DNA of 57,132 bases. It comes from Natrinema pallidum DSM 3751 (lineage in GTDB: Archaea > Halobacteriota > Halobacteria > Halobacteriales > Natrialbaceae). Below the pieces are notes generated by a model. The model saw nothing but the letters and a program-made list of their open reading frames with translations. It was not told where the DNA came from and ran no database searches. The stretch covers positions 22,568 through 79,699 of the forward strand of contig NZ_AOII01000113.1 of the NCBI RefSeq assembly GCF_000337615.1, given 5' to 3'. How positions within the stretch are numbered: position 1 is the stretch's first letter; each line of letters opens with the position of its first letter. Shown here piece after piece: positions 45,273-54,065 of this stretch. Both the position numbers and the translations under genes were made by a program.

Positions 45273-45875
45273 ATGGATGAGTTCCCTTCCAACAACGGTG
45301 CCGATCGAAGCGTGTCCCGGCGAACGGTTCTCGTCGGGTCGACTCTTACCGGATTGACCGCACTGGGCGGGTGCCTCGGCGGGGACGAAAACGCGGACGC
45401 GGAAGCCCCCGACCCGATCACGATCGAGGCCGGGACGAGCTGCGACAACTGTACGATGGCGATCGTCGACTATCCCGGCCCGGTCGGGGAGTCGTTCTAC
45501 GACGACGCCGAGGAGCTGCTCGGGGACGACCGTCCGGCACAGTTCTGCAGTAGCCGCTGTACGTACGCGTTCACGTTCGACCACGAGGACGACTCCGAAC
45601 CGATCGCGACGTACGTGACCGACTACTCGAGCGTCGACTACGAGATCGACACCGGCGACGACGCGTCCGAAATCAGCAGCCACGTCGAAGCGGAGCACTT
45701 CGCGCCGGCAGCCGACCTCACGTACGTCGTCGACAGCGAGGTCGAGGGCGCGATGGGCGCATCGATGATCGGGTTTTCCGACTCCGACGACGCGACCGCG
45801 TTTCAGGACGAGCACGGCGGCGATCGCTACGAGCACGAGGACGTGACGCAGGAACTACTGATGTCGCTGATGTGA
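45273..45875 (+). CDS. nosL: NosL-like copper chaperone lipoprotein
   Basis: About 200 residues from ATG 45273, with a Tat signal (SRRTVLVGSTLTGLTALGG) and lipobox Cys. The mature protein opens with the NosL copper motif TSCDNCTMAIVD, followed by CSSRCTYAF. The C-terminal half ends in the NosL-type MGASMIGFSDSDDATAFQDE. NosL delivers Cu(I) to nitrous oxide reductase in denitrifiers. A TTG 14 codons upstream extends the frame but would displace the signal. It converges with nosY; no nosZ is in the window. Confidence 0.82.
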   Translation: MDEFPSNNGADRSVSRRTVLVGSTLTGLTALGGCLGGDENADAEAPDPITIEAGTSCDNCTMAIVDYPGPVGESFYDDAEELLGDDRPAQFCSSRCTYAFTFDHEDDSEPIATYVTDYSSVDYEIDTGDDASEISSHVEAEHFAPAADLTYVVDSEVEGAMGASMIGFSDSDDATAFQDEHGGDRYEHEDVTQELLMSLM

Positions 45876-45914
45876 TCGCGAGCGGCTCGACGGAATCGAA
45901 TTCGCGAACGAAAA

Positions 45915-46823
45915 CTACCGTTTTATCGCCCAGGTCGCGACGGCGAGCGAGACGCCGGTCCAGATCGCAAGCCCCAGCAGGCTGGCCACTGGCGATGCCG
46001 TTCGCGGCCCGGTCCCCGGCGCCGTGACGACGGCGCTCTCGAAGACGAGCCCGCGATACGCGCTGAGAGGGCTCACCGCGAGCGCGTGGATGAGCGATGA
46101 ATCGCCGAGATAGCCGTTGGCGAACCCGTAGACGAGCGCGAGATCGAGTCCGACCAGCAGGACGACCAGCGCGACGACGGACAGCGCGAGGGCGCTTCGC
46201 GTCCCGCTCACGAGCGCCGAGATGGCGAGCGCGACGGCGAGGATCGACAGCGCGAACAGGGCCGTCAGCACGACGAACCGCGCGAACAGGACGGGGGAGT
46301 CGGTAGCGGCGTGTGAGGCGTACCGGCCGAACGGCTCTTCGCGGCTGACGAAGACCGCTCCGCCGACGAGCACCAGCGGGACGACGATCGTCACGAGAAG
46401 GCCGACGGCCCTGCCCACGTAGACGCCGAGGACGAGTTCGCGAGGGTCGATCGGATACGTATCGAGGACGTCGAGTTCGCCCCGACGCCGATCGCCGAGG
46501 ATCGCCCGGTAGCCGAACGCGACGGCCACGATCGGCACGAGGAGCTCGAGCGGCGTCAGGAGGTCGACGACGGTCGGTACGAAACCGGCCCTGACGCCGC
46601 CGCCGACCCACGCGGTTCCGACCAGGACGGCGGCGAGCGCCGCCCCGAGGACGACGAAGGTCCGGGTTCGGGAGACGGTCCTGAGTTCGCGGCCGACGAC
46701 GCGTTCGATTCGGCCGACGGAATCCGGTGGATCGGTCGCCGCGGTCGATTTCGTCGCTGGTACATCGCCCTCGACATCCGTCGACGCGACGTCTTCGCTC
46801 ACCGGGTTCGACGTGCTGGTCAC
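45915..46823 (-). CDS. nosY: NosY-like ABC transporter permease
   Basis: The 302-residue protein has a hydrophilic N-terminal tail of about 40 residues and six helices. It resembles NosY/ABC-2 permeases (VVGRELRTVSRTRTFVVLGA at the first helix). NosDFY form an ABC complex in which NosY is the membrane dimer and NosD the extracytoplasmic part, and they feed sulfur or copper species to NosZ maturation. Its start overlaps the nosF stop by four bases, so D-F-Y form one coupled operon. Confidence 0.82.
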   Translation of the reverse strand: MTSTSNPVSEDVASTDVEGDVPATKSTAATDPPDSVGRIERVVGRELRTVSRTRTFVVLGAALAAVLVGTAWVGGGVRAGFVPTVVDLLTPLELLVPIVAVAFGYRAILGDRRRGELDVLDTYPIDPRELVLGVYVGRAVGLLVTIVVPLVLVGGAVFVSREEPFGRYASHAATDSPVLFARFVVLTALFALSILAVALAISALVSGTRSALALSVVALVVLLVGLDLALVYGFANGYLGDSSLIHALAVSPLSAYRGLVFESAVVTAPGTGPRTASPVASLLGLAIWTGVSLAVATWAIKR

Positions 46824-47557
46824 GCGGTCTCACCCTGAACTCGAACGCTGTGGAGGTCGCCGACGATCGACTCCTCGTAGACGGTCTCCAGCGAGCCCGC
46901 CTCGAGCCGGTCGCACAGCGCCGCGGGGTTTCCGTGCTCGACGACGGTGCCGCCGTCGAGGACGACCACCTCGTCGGCCGTTCGCTCGACGAGTTCGAGA
47001 TCGTGCGAGCTCAACACCACCGCGGTCCCGGTGGCGGCGAGTTCGTCGGCGACCGCGAACACGTGCTTGCTCATTCCCGGATCGAGTCCGGACGCGGGTT
47101 CGTCGAGGACGATCAGCGGCGGGTCGCCGATCGTCGCCTGTGCGATCCCGACGAGTCGCGTCATGCCGCCGGAGAGCGCCTCGACCGGACGGTCCGCGGC
47201 ATCCGCGAGTCCGATGCGCTCGAGTTGCGTCATCGCTTCGTCGCGCTCGCCGCCGACGAGCGACGCGTAGAACTCGAGCGTTTCGAGGACGGTGAACCCG
47301 GGCCGAAACTCGGGCCGCTGGGGGAGGTAGCCGATCTCGCGTACGGCCGCCGGCCCGTGATACGCGATCGTGCCCCCGGTGGGTTCCTGAAGCCCGGCGA
47401 GCGTTCGGAGCAGCGTCGTCTTTCCGGTCCCGTTCGGGCCGATCAACGCCGTCACAGCCGCCGATCGAATCGGAACGGAAACGTCCCGCAGGATGGTCAC
47501 GTCTCCGTACGCGAAGTCGACGTTCGATGCCTCGAGTAGGGGTGTCTCTGCAGTCAT
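46820..47557 (-). CDS. nosF: NosF-like ABC transporter ATPase
   Basis: The 245-residue ABC ATPase has Walker A GPNGTGKTTLLRTLAG, signature LSGGMTRLVGIAQATIG and Walker B LIVLDEPASGLD. ATG 47557 overlaps the nosD stop (ATGA) and begins LLEASNVDFAYGD, the normal ABC N-terminus; the frame stays open further upstream only as a shadow of nosD. It powers the NosY-NosD complex. Confidence 0.88.
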   Translation of the reverse strand: MTAETPLLEASNVDFAYGDVTILRDVSVPIRSAAVTALIGPNGTGKTTLLRTLAGLQEPTGGTIAYHGPAAVREIGYLPQRPEFRPGFTVLETLEFYASLVGGERDEAMTQLERIGLADAADRPVEALSGGMTRLVGIAQATIGDPPLIVLDEPASGLDPGMSKHVFAVADELAATGTAVVLSSHDLELVERTADEVVVLDGGTVVEHGNPAALCDRLEAGSLETVYEESIVGDLHSVRVQGETA

Positions 47558-49533
47558 GGGTTGGTAGTGAGTGTTCCGTCGCAGGTCCAGGCGCGATCGG
47601 CCTGATCGGTCCGTTCGAGCAGTTCCGGATTGTTCGGCTCGCACGCGGGAGCCACGTCGGTGATGCTGCCGGTTCGCATTCCGGACACCGACTCCTCGAA
47701 CCCGGAGAGCGCGTCGAGCGCTGGTGCCCGGGCGAGCGTCGCCGCGCCGTCAGTACGGTGCAGCCGTCGGTCGACGGGGTCGGTCGGCGAGTACGATCGG
47801 GACGGCGGATCGCCGTCCGCGATGCTGGTCCCGCCCTGCCAGTAGTTACCGCGTCCGTCGTGGGACCAGATGCGTAGCGGTCCGGAACCGGCAGTGGCGT
47901 GGTCGTCGTTGGCGACGAAGTCGTTCTCGACGACACGGTTCGTCGGGAGTATCACCCGATCGTTGACGCCCAGTTGGTTCCCCGCGAAGACGTTTCGCTC
48001 GTAGATCGACGCGGCCGCCGCCAGCTCCAGCCCGACATCGTTGGCTTCGAAGACGTTCTCGGCGACGTACGTGTCGGTGCCGCCGACGTAGGACCCGGTC
48101 ACCGAGCCCCTGACCTCGTTGCCGACGATCGCGTTCCGCTCCGGCCCGGTCATGACGTAAATCCCCGTATCGATGACGTCGGTCAGGCGGTTGTCGGCGA
48201 GCAGTGCGCCGTTGGTGTGCATCAGGTGGACCCCCAACAGGCTTCCCTCGATCTCGTTCTCCCGAACCACGATCCCTTCCGATCGGTACGCGTAAATCGC
48301 GTCCCGCCCGTCGACGATCGTCGTCTCCTCGATCACGCCCGGCGACTGGAACGCCATGATACCGGCGAAGCCGTCCTCCCAGCGCTCGTTGCCCCGAACG
48401 GTCGCGTTGCGAACGACAGTATCGGGGCTTTCGCGGAGTATAATCCCGTTCGAGGGCGTCTCGATGGTCACGTTTTCGATCGACAGCTCGGCGGCGACGT
48501 GGGCGGAGATGGCGGCGTCTGCGCCGGTGTAGTAGGTCAGGAACTTCTCGTCCCAGGCGTCATCGTCGATCGACTCTCCGGGGACCTCCTCGGCTCCGGA
48601 GGCCATCGGCCCGACGCCGGTGATCTCGAGGTTCCGGATCCCGACTCGGGGTTCGGTCACCGTCACGACCGACCCGTTCCCGTCGCCGTGGATCGTCGCC
48701 CCGTCCTCCCCGGCGAGCGTGATCGGGCGATCGATCCGGACCGTCTCTTCGTACGTGCCGTCGGGGACGAGGACCGTGGTGTTCGCGGGCGCTTCGTCGA
48801 TGCCCTCTTGGACGGTGTCGACGTCCTCCCCGACAACGATCGATACCGGTCGGTCGGCCTGCGCGACTGTCGACTTCACGACCGCGTCGACGCGGCGGTC
48901 CTGCTCGTCGACGCGGTCGCGGACGACCGTCGCGTCGTCGGTGTCGAACGACTCCTCAAGGGTTTGCTCCCAGGTGTACACCTCGCCGCCGTGGGCTTCA
49001 GTGAACGCCGCGGCGTCCGCTCGGTCGGCGAACGGAACGACGGTCTCGCCCGACGGCGTCCGCGCGTCGCTGCCGACGACGAACCAGGCGTCCGTCGCAT
49101 CGATCCACGACAGCGGTCGGTCGGTGACCGGATACCCGTCGTCCTGTAGCTCGACCGTTGCGTCGCCGTAGTCGGTGACGTACACTGCGAGCGGATAGCC
49201 GAACCGCTGATCGTGTCCCGCCTGGCGTTTGGCGTCGACGAACGTCTCGACGCCGTAGTAGCCGACGACGTACTGGTACTGCGAATAAAACACCTGTGTC
49301 CGGGGCAGAGTGACGTTCTCGTTGAGGCTCTGTTCCGCCTCGAGCGTGAGTCCGACGGAGACGGTTTCGTCGAACGGGACCGGATCCGGCGGCGCCGGAT
49401 CGGCGTCGCCGACGAACAGGCCGCCGGTGCCGAGTGCGGCGGTGAGCATCACGGTGATCAGGACGACCTCTCGGGATGGCCAGTACACAGGTGCAGTTCG
49501 AACGTGGAAGAAAAAGCGCCTCTGGTCCACCAC
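47554..49533 (-). CDS. nosD: NosD-like beta-helix protein with an extra N-terminal NosL-like region
   Basis: The 659-residue protein has an N-terminal membrane anchor (about 23-43) and an extracytoplasmic region of about 150 residues. A right-handed beta-helix follows (about 235-580) with CASH/NosD repeats such as ENVTIETPSNGIILRESPDT and GVHLMHTNGALLADNRLTDV. Ordinary NosD proteins are nearer 430 residues. The extra part contains WFVVGSDARTPSGETVVPF and AFTEAHGGEVYTWEQT, which resemble the C-terminal half of the NosL nearby (AFQDEHGGDRYEHED). This suggests a NosL-NosD fusion. Confidence 0.82.
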   Translation of the reverse strand: MVDQRRFFFHVRTAPVYWPSREVVLITVMLTAALGTGGLFVGDADPAPPDPVPFDETVSVGLTLEAEQSLNENVTLPRTQVFYSQYQYVVGYYGVETFVDAKRQAGHDQRFGYPLAVYVTDYGDATVELQDDGYPVTDRPLSWIDATDAWFVVGSDARTPSGETVVPFADRADAAAFTEAHGGEVYTWEQTLEESFDTDDATVVRDRVDEQDRRVDAVVKSTVAQADRPVSIVVGEDVDTVQEGIDEAPANTTVLVPDGTYEETVRIDRPITLAGEDGATIHGDGNGSVVTVTEPRVGIRNLEITGVGPMASGAEEVPGESIDDDAWDEKFLTYYTGADAAISAHVAAELSIENVTIETPSNGIILRESPDTVVRNATVRGNERWEDGFAGIMAFQSPGVIEETTIVDGRDAIYAYRSEGIVVRENEIEGSLLGVHLMHTNGALLADNRLTDVIDTGIYVMTGPERNAIVGNEVRGSVTGSYVGGTDTYVAENVFEANDVGLELAAAASIYERNVFAGNQLGVNDRVILPTNRVVENDFVANDDHATAGSGPLRIWSHDGRGNYWQGGTSIADGDPPSRSYSPTDPVDRRLHRTDGAATLARAPALDALSGFEESVSGMRTGSITDVAPACEPNNPELLERTDQADRAWTCDGTLTTNP

Positions 49534-49701
49534 TCGAAAGCGGTCTCCAGCGGCTATGTCCGACTCCTGGCCGCATACGGTCCGGCGGAGTTCGGGACCG
49601 ACGTGGCACGGAGTCGAGACGGCGATCGCCGGGTCCGTTCGGAATCGAGGTGGTGATTCCGGGGCTGGGAACCGTTCAGCGGTAAATGCGCGCCCGGGCG
49701 T

Positions 49702-50547
49702 TCACGCGGTTCGCGACGGAGGAACGAGCATGACGTTCCCGTTTGCCCGCGCGACGATGTCTTCGGAGACGCTCCCGAGCAACAGCCGGCGGAGCCGGCT
49801 GTGACCGCGCGATCCGACGAGGATCGTCGTCGGCTCGTACTCGTCCTCGGCAGCGAGGATCTCGTCGGCGGGATCACCGTGCCGGACCGCGGTTCGCGTC
49901 TCTATCCCCCAGTTTTCGAGTTCGGTCGCCAGCTCCGACAGCCGCGCTTCGGGGTTGGCGTCCTCCGGGAGCGACGGGTCCTTCGGCGTCTCGACGTGGA
50001 CCAGCGTCACCTCCCGTGTCGCGTGGCGCAAGTACGAGAACGTCTCGAACGCCCGCTCGGCGTTCTCGGAGAAATCCGTTGCGTACAGCATCCGCCGGAA
50101 CAGGTGCTCGCGGAGAACGTCCGGCTCGTCGGCTTCGCGTTCGATGCGGTTGACGAGCAGCGGCACGACCGTCGTCCGCGCCAGATTGCGCGCGGTCGAT
50201 CCGATGACGCGGTTCTCGAGCGGACTCTTCCCGCGCGAGCCGACGACCGTGAGGCTGGCACCGATCGCGTCGGCGATACCGTTGATTCGTCGATGGGGCG
50301 TGCCGCGGACGACGTGTGCTTCGGCGTCGAAGCCGGCGTTTTCGATAACGCGTCGGTAGCGAGTGAGCGCCTGCTTGCGACGGTCCTCGAAGTCGATGCC
50401 GGGCATCCCGGCGTGTACGTTCGACGGGATCACGGTCACGAGGTGGATCTCCTCGACGCCGATTCGATCGAGACACTCGAGACACGTCTCGTTCTCGATC
50501 GTCGCCTCGCTGGCGGCGGAGAGATCGGTCGCACAGATCGCTTTCAT
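49702..50547 (-). CDS. UspA-family two-domain stress protein
   Basis: The 281-residue protein has two UspA modules. Both end in the nucleotide-binding loop G-x2-G-x9-G-S/T: VVGSRGKSPLENRVIGSTAR (about 125) and LVGSRGHSRLRRLLLGSVSED (about 255). ATG 50547 is chosen over upstream starts because it begins KAICATDLSAASE and a TATA-like CATTATACT lies about 25 bp upstream, giving a leaderless transcript. It sits between nosD and the TauE unit. The stress it serves is unknown. Confidence 0.85.
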   Translation of the reverse strand: MKAICATDLSAASEATIENETCLECLDRIGVEEIHLVTVIPSNVHAGMPGIDFEDRRKQALTRYRRVIENAGFDAEAHVVRGTPHRRINGIADAIGASLTVVGSRGKSPLENRVIGSTARNLARTTVVPLLVNRIEREADEPDVLREHLFRRMLYATDFSENAERAFETFSYLRHATREVTLVHVETPKDPSLPEDANPEARLSELATELENWGIETRTAVRHGDPADEILAAEDEYEPTTILVGSRGHSRLRRLLLGSVSEDIVARANGNVMLVPPSRTA

Positions 50548-50907
50548 ACCGGTCGGAGGACGCGACAGTATAATGTTGTTTGGGTAAGTCAAGACCATTG
50601 CCGAACCATCGGTTGCGGGTGAGCCGTTCAACGAGGACGACGGTCGGTGCGGTAGTCATACCGTTCCTGTTATCTCGTAACAAGAGCGTCGTCTATTCGT
50701 TCCAACCGCGCGCCAGCGGCAGCGCACGATAGCCGGGCCTCCTCAGTATCGGTATAACGTATCCGAATATTCCCGTTGGATAGCCGTGAGATGGATGGCA
50801 GTAATATTGTTCAACATTCCCAAAAGCGTTATAGCCATTCTCCGAATAGACGATACTGAGCAGAAATCCATGACTCGAACACAACTGCACGGCGGAGGTC
50901 GAGCCCG
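50548..50907. other. Divergent intergenic region upstream of DUF7512-tauE
   Basis: It contains the UspA promoter at its left end and, further right, the operator-like AATATTGTTCAACATT followed by a TATA candidate GCGTTATAGCC (about 50826-50836) for the tauE unit. A 13-codon frame directly before the DUF7512 gene overlaps its ATG but is too short to call a gene. Confidence 0.45.
50804..50815. promoter_or_regulatory. Operator-like TATTGTTCAACA upstream of the tauE unit
   Basis: It matches TATTGTACAATA at 10 of 12 positions and lies about 12-15 bp upstream of a TATA candidate (GTTATAG), the same arrangement as at the regulator gene 52198. Confidence 0.5.
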
Positions 50908-51054
50908 ATGATCGACCTCGCAGCGTATTCACCGGCGGTACAGGCAGGCGCACTCGTCGGCACCGTCCTCCTCGAGGCGGTCGCCCTCTACGTGGGGTAC
51001 GGCACCGTAGAACAGGTCGCGAAACCACTCGTCGAACGGATCACGCACACATAG
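50908..51054 (+). CDS. DUF7512-like small membrane protein
   Basis: The 48-residue protein has one hydrophobic helix (AGALVGTVLLEAVALYVGYG) and an amphipathic tail ending LVERITHT. Its TAG is immediately followed by the tauE ATG. Small proteins of this type regularly precede TauE/SafE exporters in haloarchaea. A role as a transporter accessory subunit is inferred from that constant pairing. Confidence 0.75.
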   Translation: MIDLAAYSPAVQAGALVGTVLLEAVALYVGYGTVEQVAKPLVERITHT

Positions 51055-52095
51055 ATGGCCCTCTTCGGAATCGCGCTGACGATGCTCGCGTTGTTCGTGA
51101 GTTTCGGCTTCATGGTCGGTGTGTTGTTCGGCTTCTTCGGCATGGGTGGGTCGTTCCTCGTCACGCCCGCGTTACTCGTGATGGGGTACCCCACCCGCGT
51201 TGCCGTCGGGAGCGGGATGGCCTTCGTCTTCGGGACGGCCGTGATCGCGACGCTGAAACACCGCGACCTCGGGCAGGTCGACTACAAACTCGGCGGCCTG
51301 ATGGTCGTCGGAACGACCGCGGGTATCGAAGTCGGTAGTCACCTCGTGTACTCCCTCGAAGAACTCGGACTCGCAGGCGGCGTCATCGGTGTCACGTACG
51401 TCTTCCTGCTGGGCGGTATCGGGGTGTTCGTCAGCTACAACGCGTTGCGGTCCGACGGAGCCGACGACAGCGGCGGCGGCCACCACGAGGCCGCGAACCG
51501 GGACATCGACCCGGACGATATTCCGGACATCGCAAAGCGGATTCAGTCCTACAACGTCCCGCCGATGATGACCCTCTCGGGCGGACTCGAAGTATCACTG
51601 TGGATGATCCTCGGCGTCGCGTTCGCCACGGGACTCCTCTCGGGCTTTCTCGGCGTCGGCGGCGGCTTCATCCGCATGCCCGCCCTGTTCTACCTGATCG
51701 GCGTCCCGGTGCCGATCGCGGTCGGGACCGACCTGTTCGAGATCGTCATCTCGGGGGGGTTCGGTGCGTACACCTACGGACTCAACGGCGGCGTCGATCT
51801 CTCGATCGTCGTCCCGCTGCTGGCCGGGAGCGCACTCGGTGCCCGTATCGGCTCGGCAGCGACCAGCGTCGTCAACGAGGACGACATCAAGATCTACTTC
51901 GGGCTGATGCTCCTGGGTGGCTCGGTCGCCGTCGCCTTCCAGCAGTCGGCCGGCTACCTCGGCATGCCCGTGCTCGACACGATCGGGTTCGTCCTGATCA
52001 TGCTCTCGGCGTTCATGGTCAGCGGGGCCGTGATCTACAACACGATCACGACGATGCGAGCGCGGTCGAACGCGTCCGCGACGGCCGCCGACTGA
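51055..52095 (+). CDS. TauE/SafE-family sulfite exporter
   Basis: The 346-residue protein has about eight or nine helices with the family's glycine-rich GFFGMGGSFLVTPALLVMGY (N-terminal repeat) and GFLGVGGGFIRMPALFYLIG (C-terminal repeat). A cytosolic loop of about 60 residues separates the halves. TauE/SafE proteins export sulfite or sulfur-containing organic anions. If the rhodanese-MBL protein makes sulfite, this would remove it. The gene follows the DUF7512 gene with no gap. Confidence 0.9.
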   Translation: MALFGIALTMLALFVSFGFMVGVLFGFFGMGGSFLVTPALLVMGYPTRVAVGSGMAFVFGTAVIATLKHRDLGQVDYKLGGLMVVGTTAGIEVGSHLVYSLEELGLAGGVIGVTYVFLLGGIGVFVSYNALRSDGADDSGGGHHEAANRDIDPDDIPDIAKRIQSYNVPPMMTLSGGLEVSLWMILGVAFATGLLSGFLGVGGGFIRMPALFYLIGVPVPIAVGTDLFEIVISGGFGAYTYGLNGGVDLSIVVPLLAGSALGARIGSAATSVVNEDDIKIYFGLMLLGGSVAVAFQQSAGYLGMPVLDTIGFVLIMLSAFMVSGAVIYNTITTMRARSNASATAAD

Positions 52096-52139
52096 CACCG
52101 GCGACGCCGCTTGTTCCGTTCCGGCCTCGGCTCATCGAC

Positions 52140-52149
52140 ATTGTACAAT
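52140..52149. promoter_or_regulatory. Operator upstream of the HTH regulator gene (ATTGTACAAT)
   Basis: A perfect 10-bp palindrome within CATTGTACAATATT, about 20 bp upstream of a TATA candidate (CCTTATACC). It is the same motif as at tusA, which suggests autoregulation. Confidence 0.6.
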
Positions 52150-52197
52150 ATTCACACAACCCTTATACCGCCACGGTTCCTACCTCGAGACAGTAAC

Positions 52198-52605
52198 ATG
52201 GCCAACTCGATGGCGGAACAACTGCAACAGGACATGGAATGCGAGGGGCTTCTAGAGTGTATCCACGGGCTCAAGCAACTCGACAAGGAGTGTTTCCGTG
52301 TACTGGTCGGAAGCGAGGACGCACTGACGATCGACGAAGTCGCCGAGCGGGTCGACCGCGAGCGTTCGACCGCGTACCGATCGATTCAGCGACTGCTCCA
52401 GAGCGGGTTCATCCAGAAAGAGCAGATCAACTACGATCAGGGCGGCTACTACCACGTCTACTACCCGACGGACCCGACCCAGATCGCGAACGACATGCAG
52501 CGGATGCTAAACGACTGGTACGCGAAGATGGGACAACTCATCCAGGAGTTCGAGGACAAGTACGAACACGCCGAGGCCGACACCGAAATCCCCGCTCAGA
52601 GCTAA
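52198..52605 (+). CDS. Cysteine-rich winged-helix regulator (TrmB/MarR-like)
   Basis: The 135-residue protein has an N-terminal segment with Cys15, Cys21 and Cys32 (MECEGLLECIHGLKQLDKEC). A winged helix follows (about 34-90; ALTIDEVAERVDRERSTAYRSI is the helix-turn-helix), then a long C-terminal helix for dimerisation (about 95-125). The cysteines could sense persulfide or polysulfide, as in other sulfur-responsive repressors; this is inferred. Its gene ends the tauE cluster and carries the shared palindrome in its own promoter. Confidence 0.82.
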   Translation: MANSMAEQLQQDMECEGLLECIHGLKQLDKECFRVLVGSEDALTIDEVAERVDRERSTAYRSIQRLLQSGFIQKEQINYDQGGYYHVYYPTDPTQIANDMQRMLNDWYAKMGQLIQEFEDKYEHAEADTEIPAQS

Positions 52606-53120
52606 GGAATCGTCTCGCGGCTCCCTCTCGTTTGCCACACACGACCTCCGTCCTTCGGTTCGACCAGCGCCCGTCTATTGAGCAATACTACTTTCCGCGC
52701 GGCGTCTCGACGAGGATGAGACAGCGGCTCGCTTCGCCTCGATGCTCGAGGAACGGCTGGACGAACAGCTTCGATCGCGAGACCGTGTGGGTCGCTCTGG
52801 CCAGCGCTCACGGAGACTACTCCGCACGCTCGAGGCGCTCGGTCCCGAGGCCGAGATGTGGGGCCGAATTCCACGTCGCCGGACTTCTGCCGAATCGATC
52901 CGGGACCGCGATTACGGGTGGCCCACCACTCGTTCCGGTGACAGCTGACGTCTTCGGTGACCCGACTCGAGCAGTCGGTGGGCATCGACCGTCGACGACC
53001 GATCGAGGGACGGACGAACGAGTACGCGGACGCGTTCACGACCGCAATCGTGGGGGGTAATCCGGTAGTCGTGGAGAGTGACTCCCCTCTCAGGGCGGGG
53101 TGGGCGACCCGGGGACAGCG
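52606..53120. other. 515-bp region with a possible gene remnant
   Basis: From 52700 to 52948 a plus-strand frame encodes RRLDEDETARFASMLEERLD and RLLRTLEALGPEAEMWG, which looks like former coding sequence. There is no good start and the frame ends soon after, so it is probably a decayed gene of unknown family. At 53075-53120 a GC-rich hairpin-like stretch (CCCCTCTCAGGGCGGGG) may be the right end of the adjacent TnpB-type element. Confidence 0.35.
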
Positions 53121-54017
53121 TCAGCCGTCGACGTCACCTGTCTCCGGACTGTCCCGCTCAGTTGCACTCGGTCGGTCACCGGGAACGTCCGCATCCGCCA
53201 TCAGCAGGACGCGGCGCTCGGTGTACTCGAGGCCGTTCTTGCGCTGCCGGTGCCGTTCGATCGCCAGTCGGTTCTTCGAGAGTTCGAGCAACGCGTCGAT
53301 CGTCCTCGAGACGAGTTTCTTCGCGTAGCCGTCGCTGATCCCCGTCTCCTGACGGCGAATCCAGTGTTTCATATCGCTCGCCGTAACGTACTCCCGGACG
53401 GGTTTGCACCCGTTCTTCCACGGGTTGTCTCCGACGGCCGGATCGGTGCGAGCCTTCCAGAGTTTCGCAGCGAGCCGCGAGGGGAGCGAGGACGTGGTTG
53501 CACGGAGGCCGTCGTCGTCCATCGTCGCGAGTTGCTGAATCGGCAGGAGGTCGCCGTGTGCTAACGCGACATCGCCGCCGCGATCGAGCGGGTCGTCGCT
53601 GTCGGGCAGTCGGAAGTACTGCCCGCCGTCGTCTTTGCTGACCCGTTCGAGGCGACCGCCGGCGACGTCGAGTTCGCTCTCGTCGACGTTCGCCGCGAGC
53701 AGGTGGGCCCCCTTCTCGAGTTCGCGGGCCTGGAGTTCGCCGATGCGGTCCTTGTTCGCGTTCAGTTTCCTTTCGTGGGCGTCGAGCCGCGCTTCGAGCG
53801 GCGGTCGCGTTCGCTCGAGTTCTTCGACCCGGGCGTCGAGACGCTCGTTTGCCGCCCGCTCCCGTTCGAGTGCGGACTCGAGGCGGTCGAGGTGGTCGGT
53901 CTTCCGCGCGAGGCTGGCTTCGAGCGCGTCGACCCGTTCGCGAAGCGACTCGAGTTCGGTTGCGAGCGTCTGGACGGTCGATGCGGTCGGTTCGGAGTGG
54001 TCGGCGTTCGTGCTCAT
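53121..54017 (-). CDS. Coiled-coil protein paired with the TnpB-like gene
   Basis: The 298-residue protein has a coiled coil over about residues 15-105 (repeats such as LESLRERVDALEASLARKTD). A conserved-looking globular region covers about 110-260, with KWIRRQ-like SDMKHWIRRQETGISDGYAK and LVSRTIDALLELSKNRLAIE, and the tail is acidic. I recall similar haloarchaeal hypothetical proteins downstream of TnpB-like genes, but no function is known. The basic helical region could bind nucleic acid. Its start is 48 bp after the TnpB-like stop on the same strand. Confidence 0.7.
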   Translation of the reverse strand: MSTNADHSEPTASTVQTLATELESLRERVDALEASLARKTDHLDRLESALERERAANERLDARVEELERTRPPLEARLDAHERKLNANKDRIGELQARELEKGAHLLAANVDESELDVAGGRLERVSKDDGGQYFRLPDSDDPLDRGGDVALAHGDLLPIQQLATMDDDGLRATTSSLPSRLAAKLWKARTDPAVGDNPWKNGCKPVREYVTASDMKHWIRRQETGISDGYAKKLVSRTIDALLELSKNRLAIERHRQRKNGLEYTERRVLLMADADVPGDRPSATERDSPETGDVDG

Positions 54018-54065
54018 GTCGGTGGCGGCTGTGGGTGAGATCGAGTGGTTGGCAAGCCGATGCGG

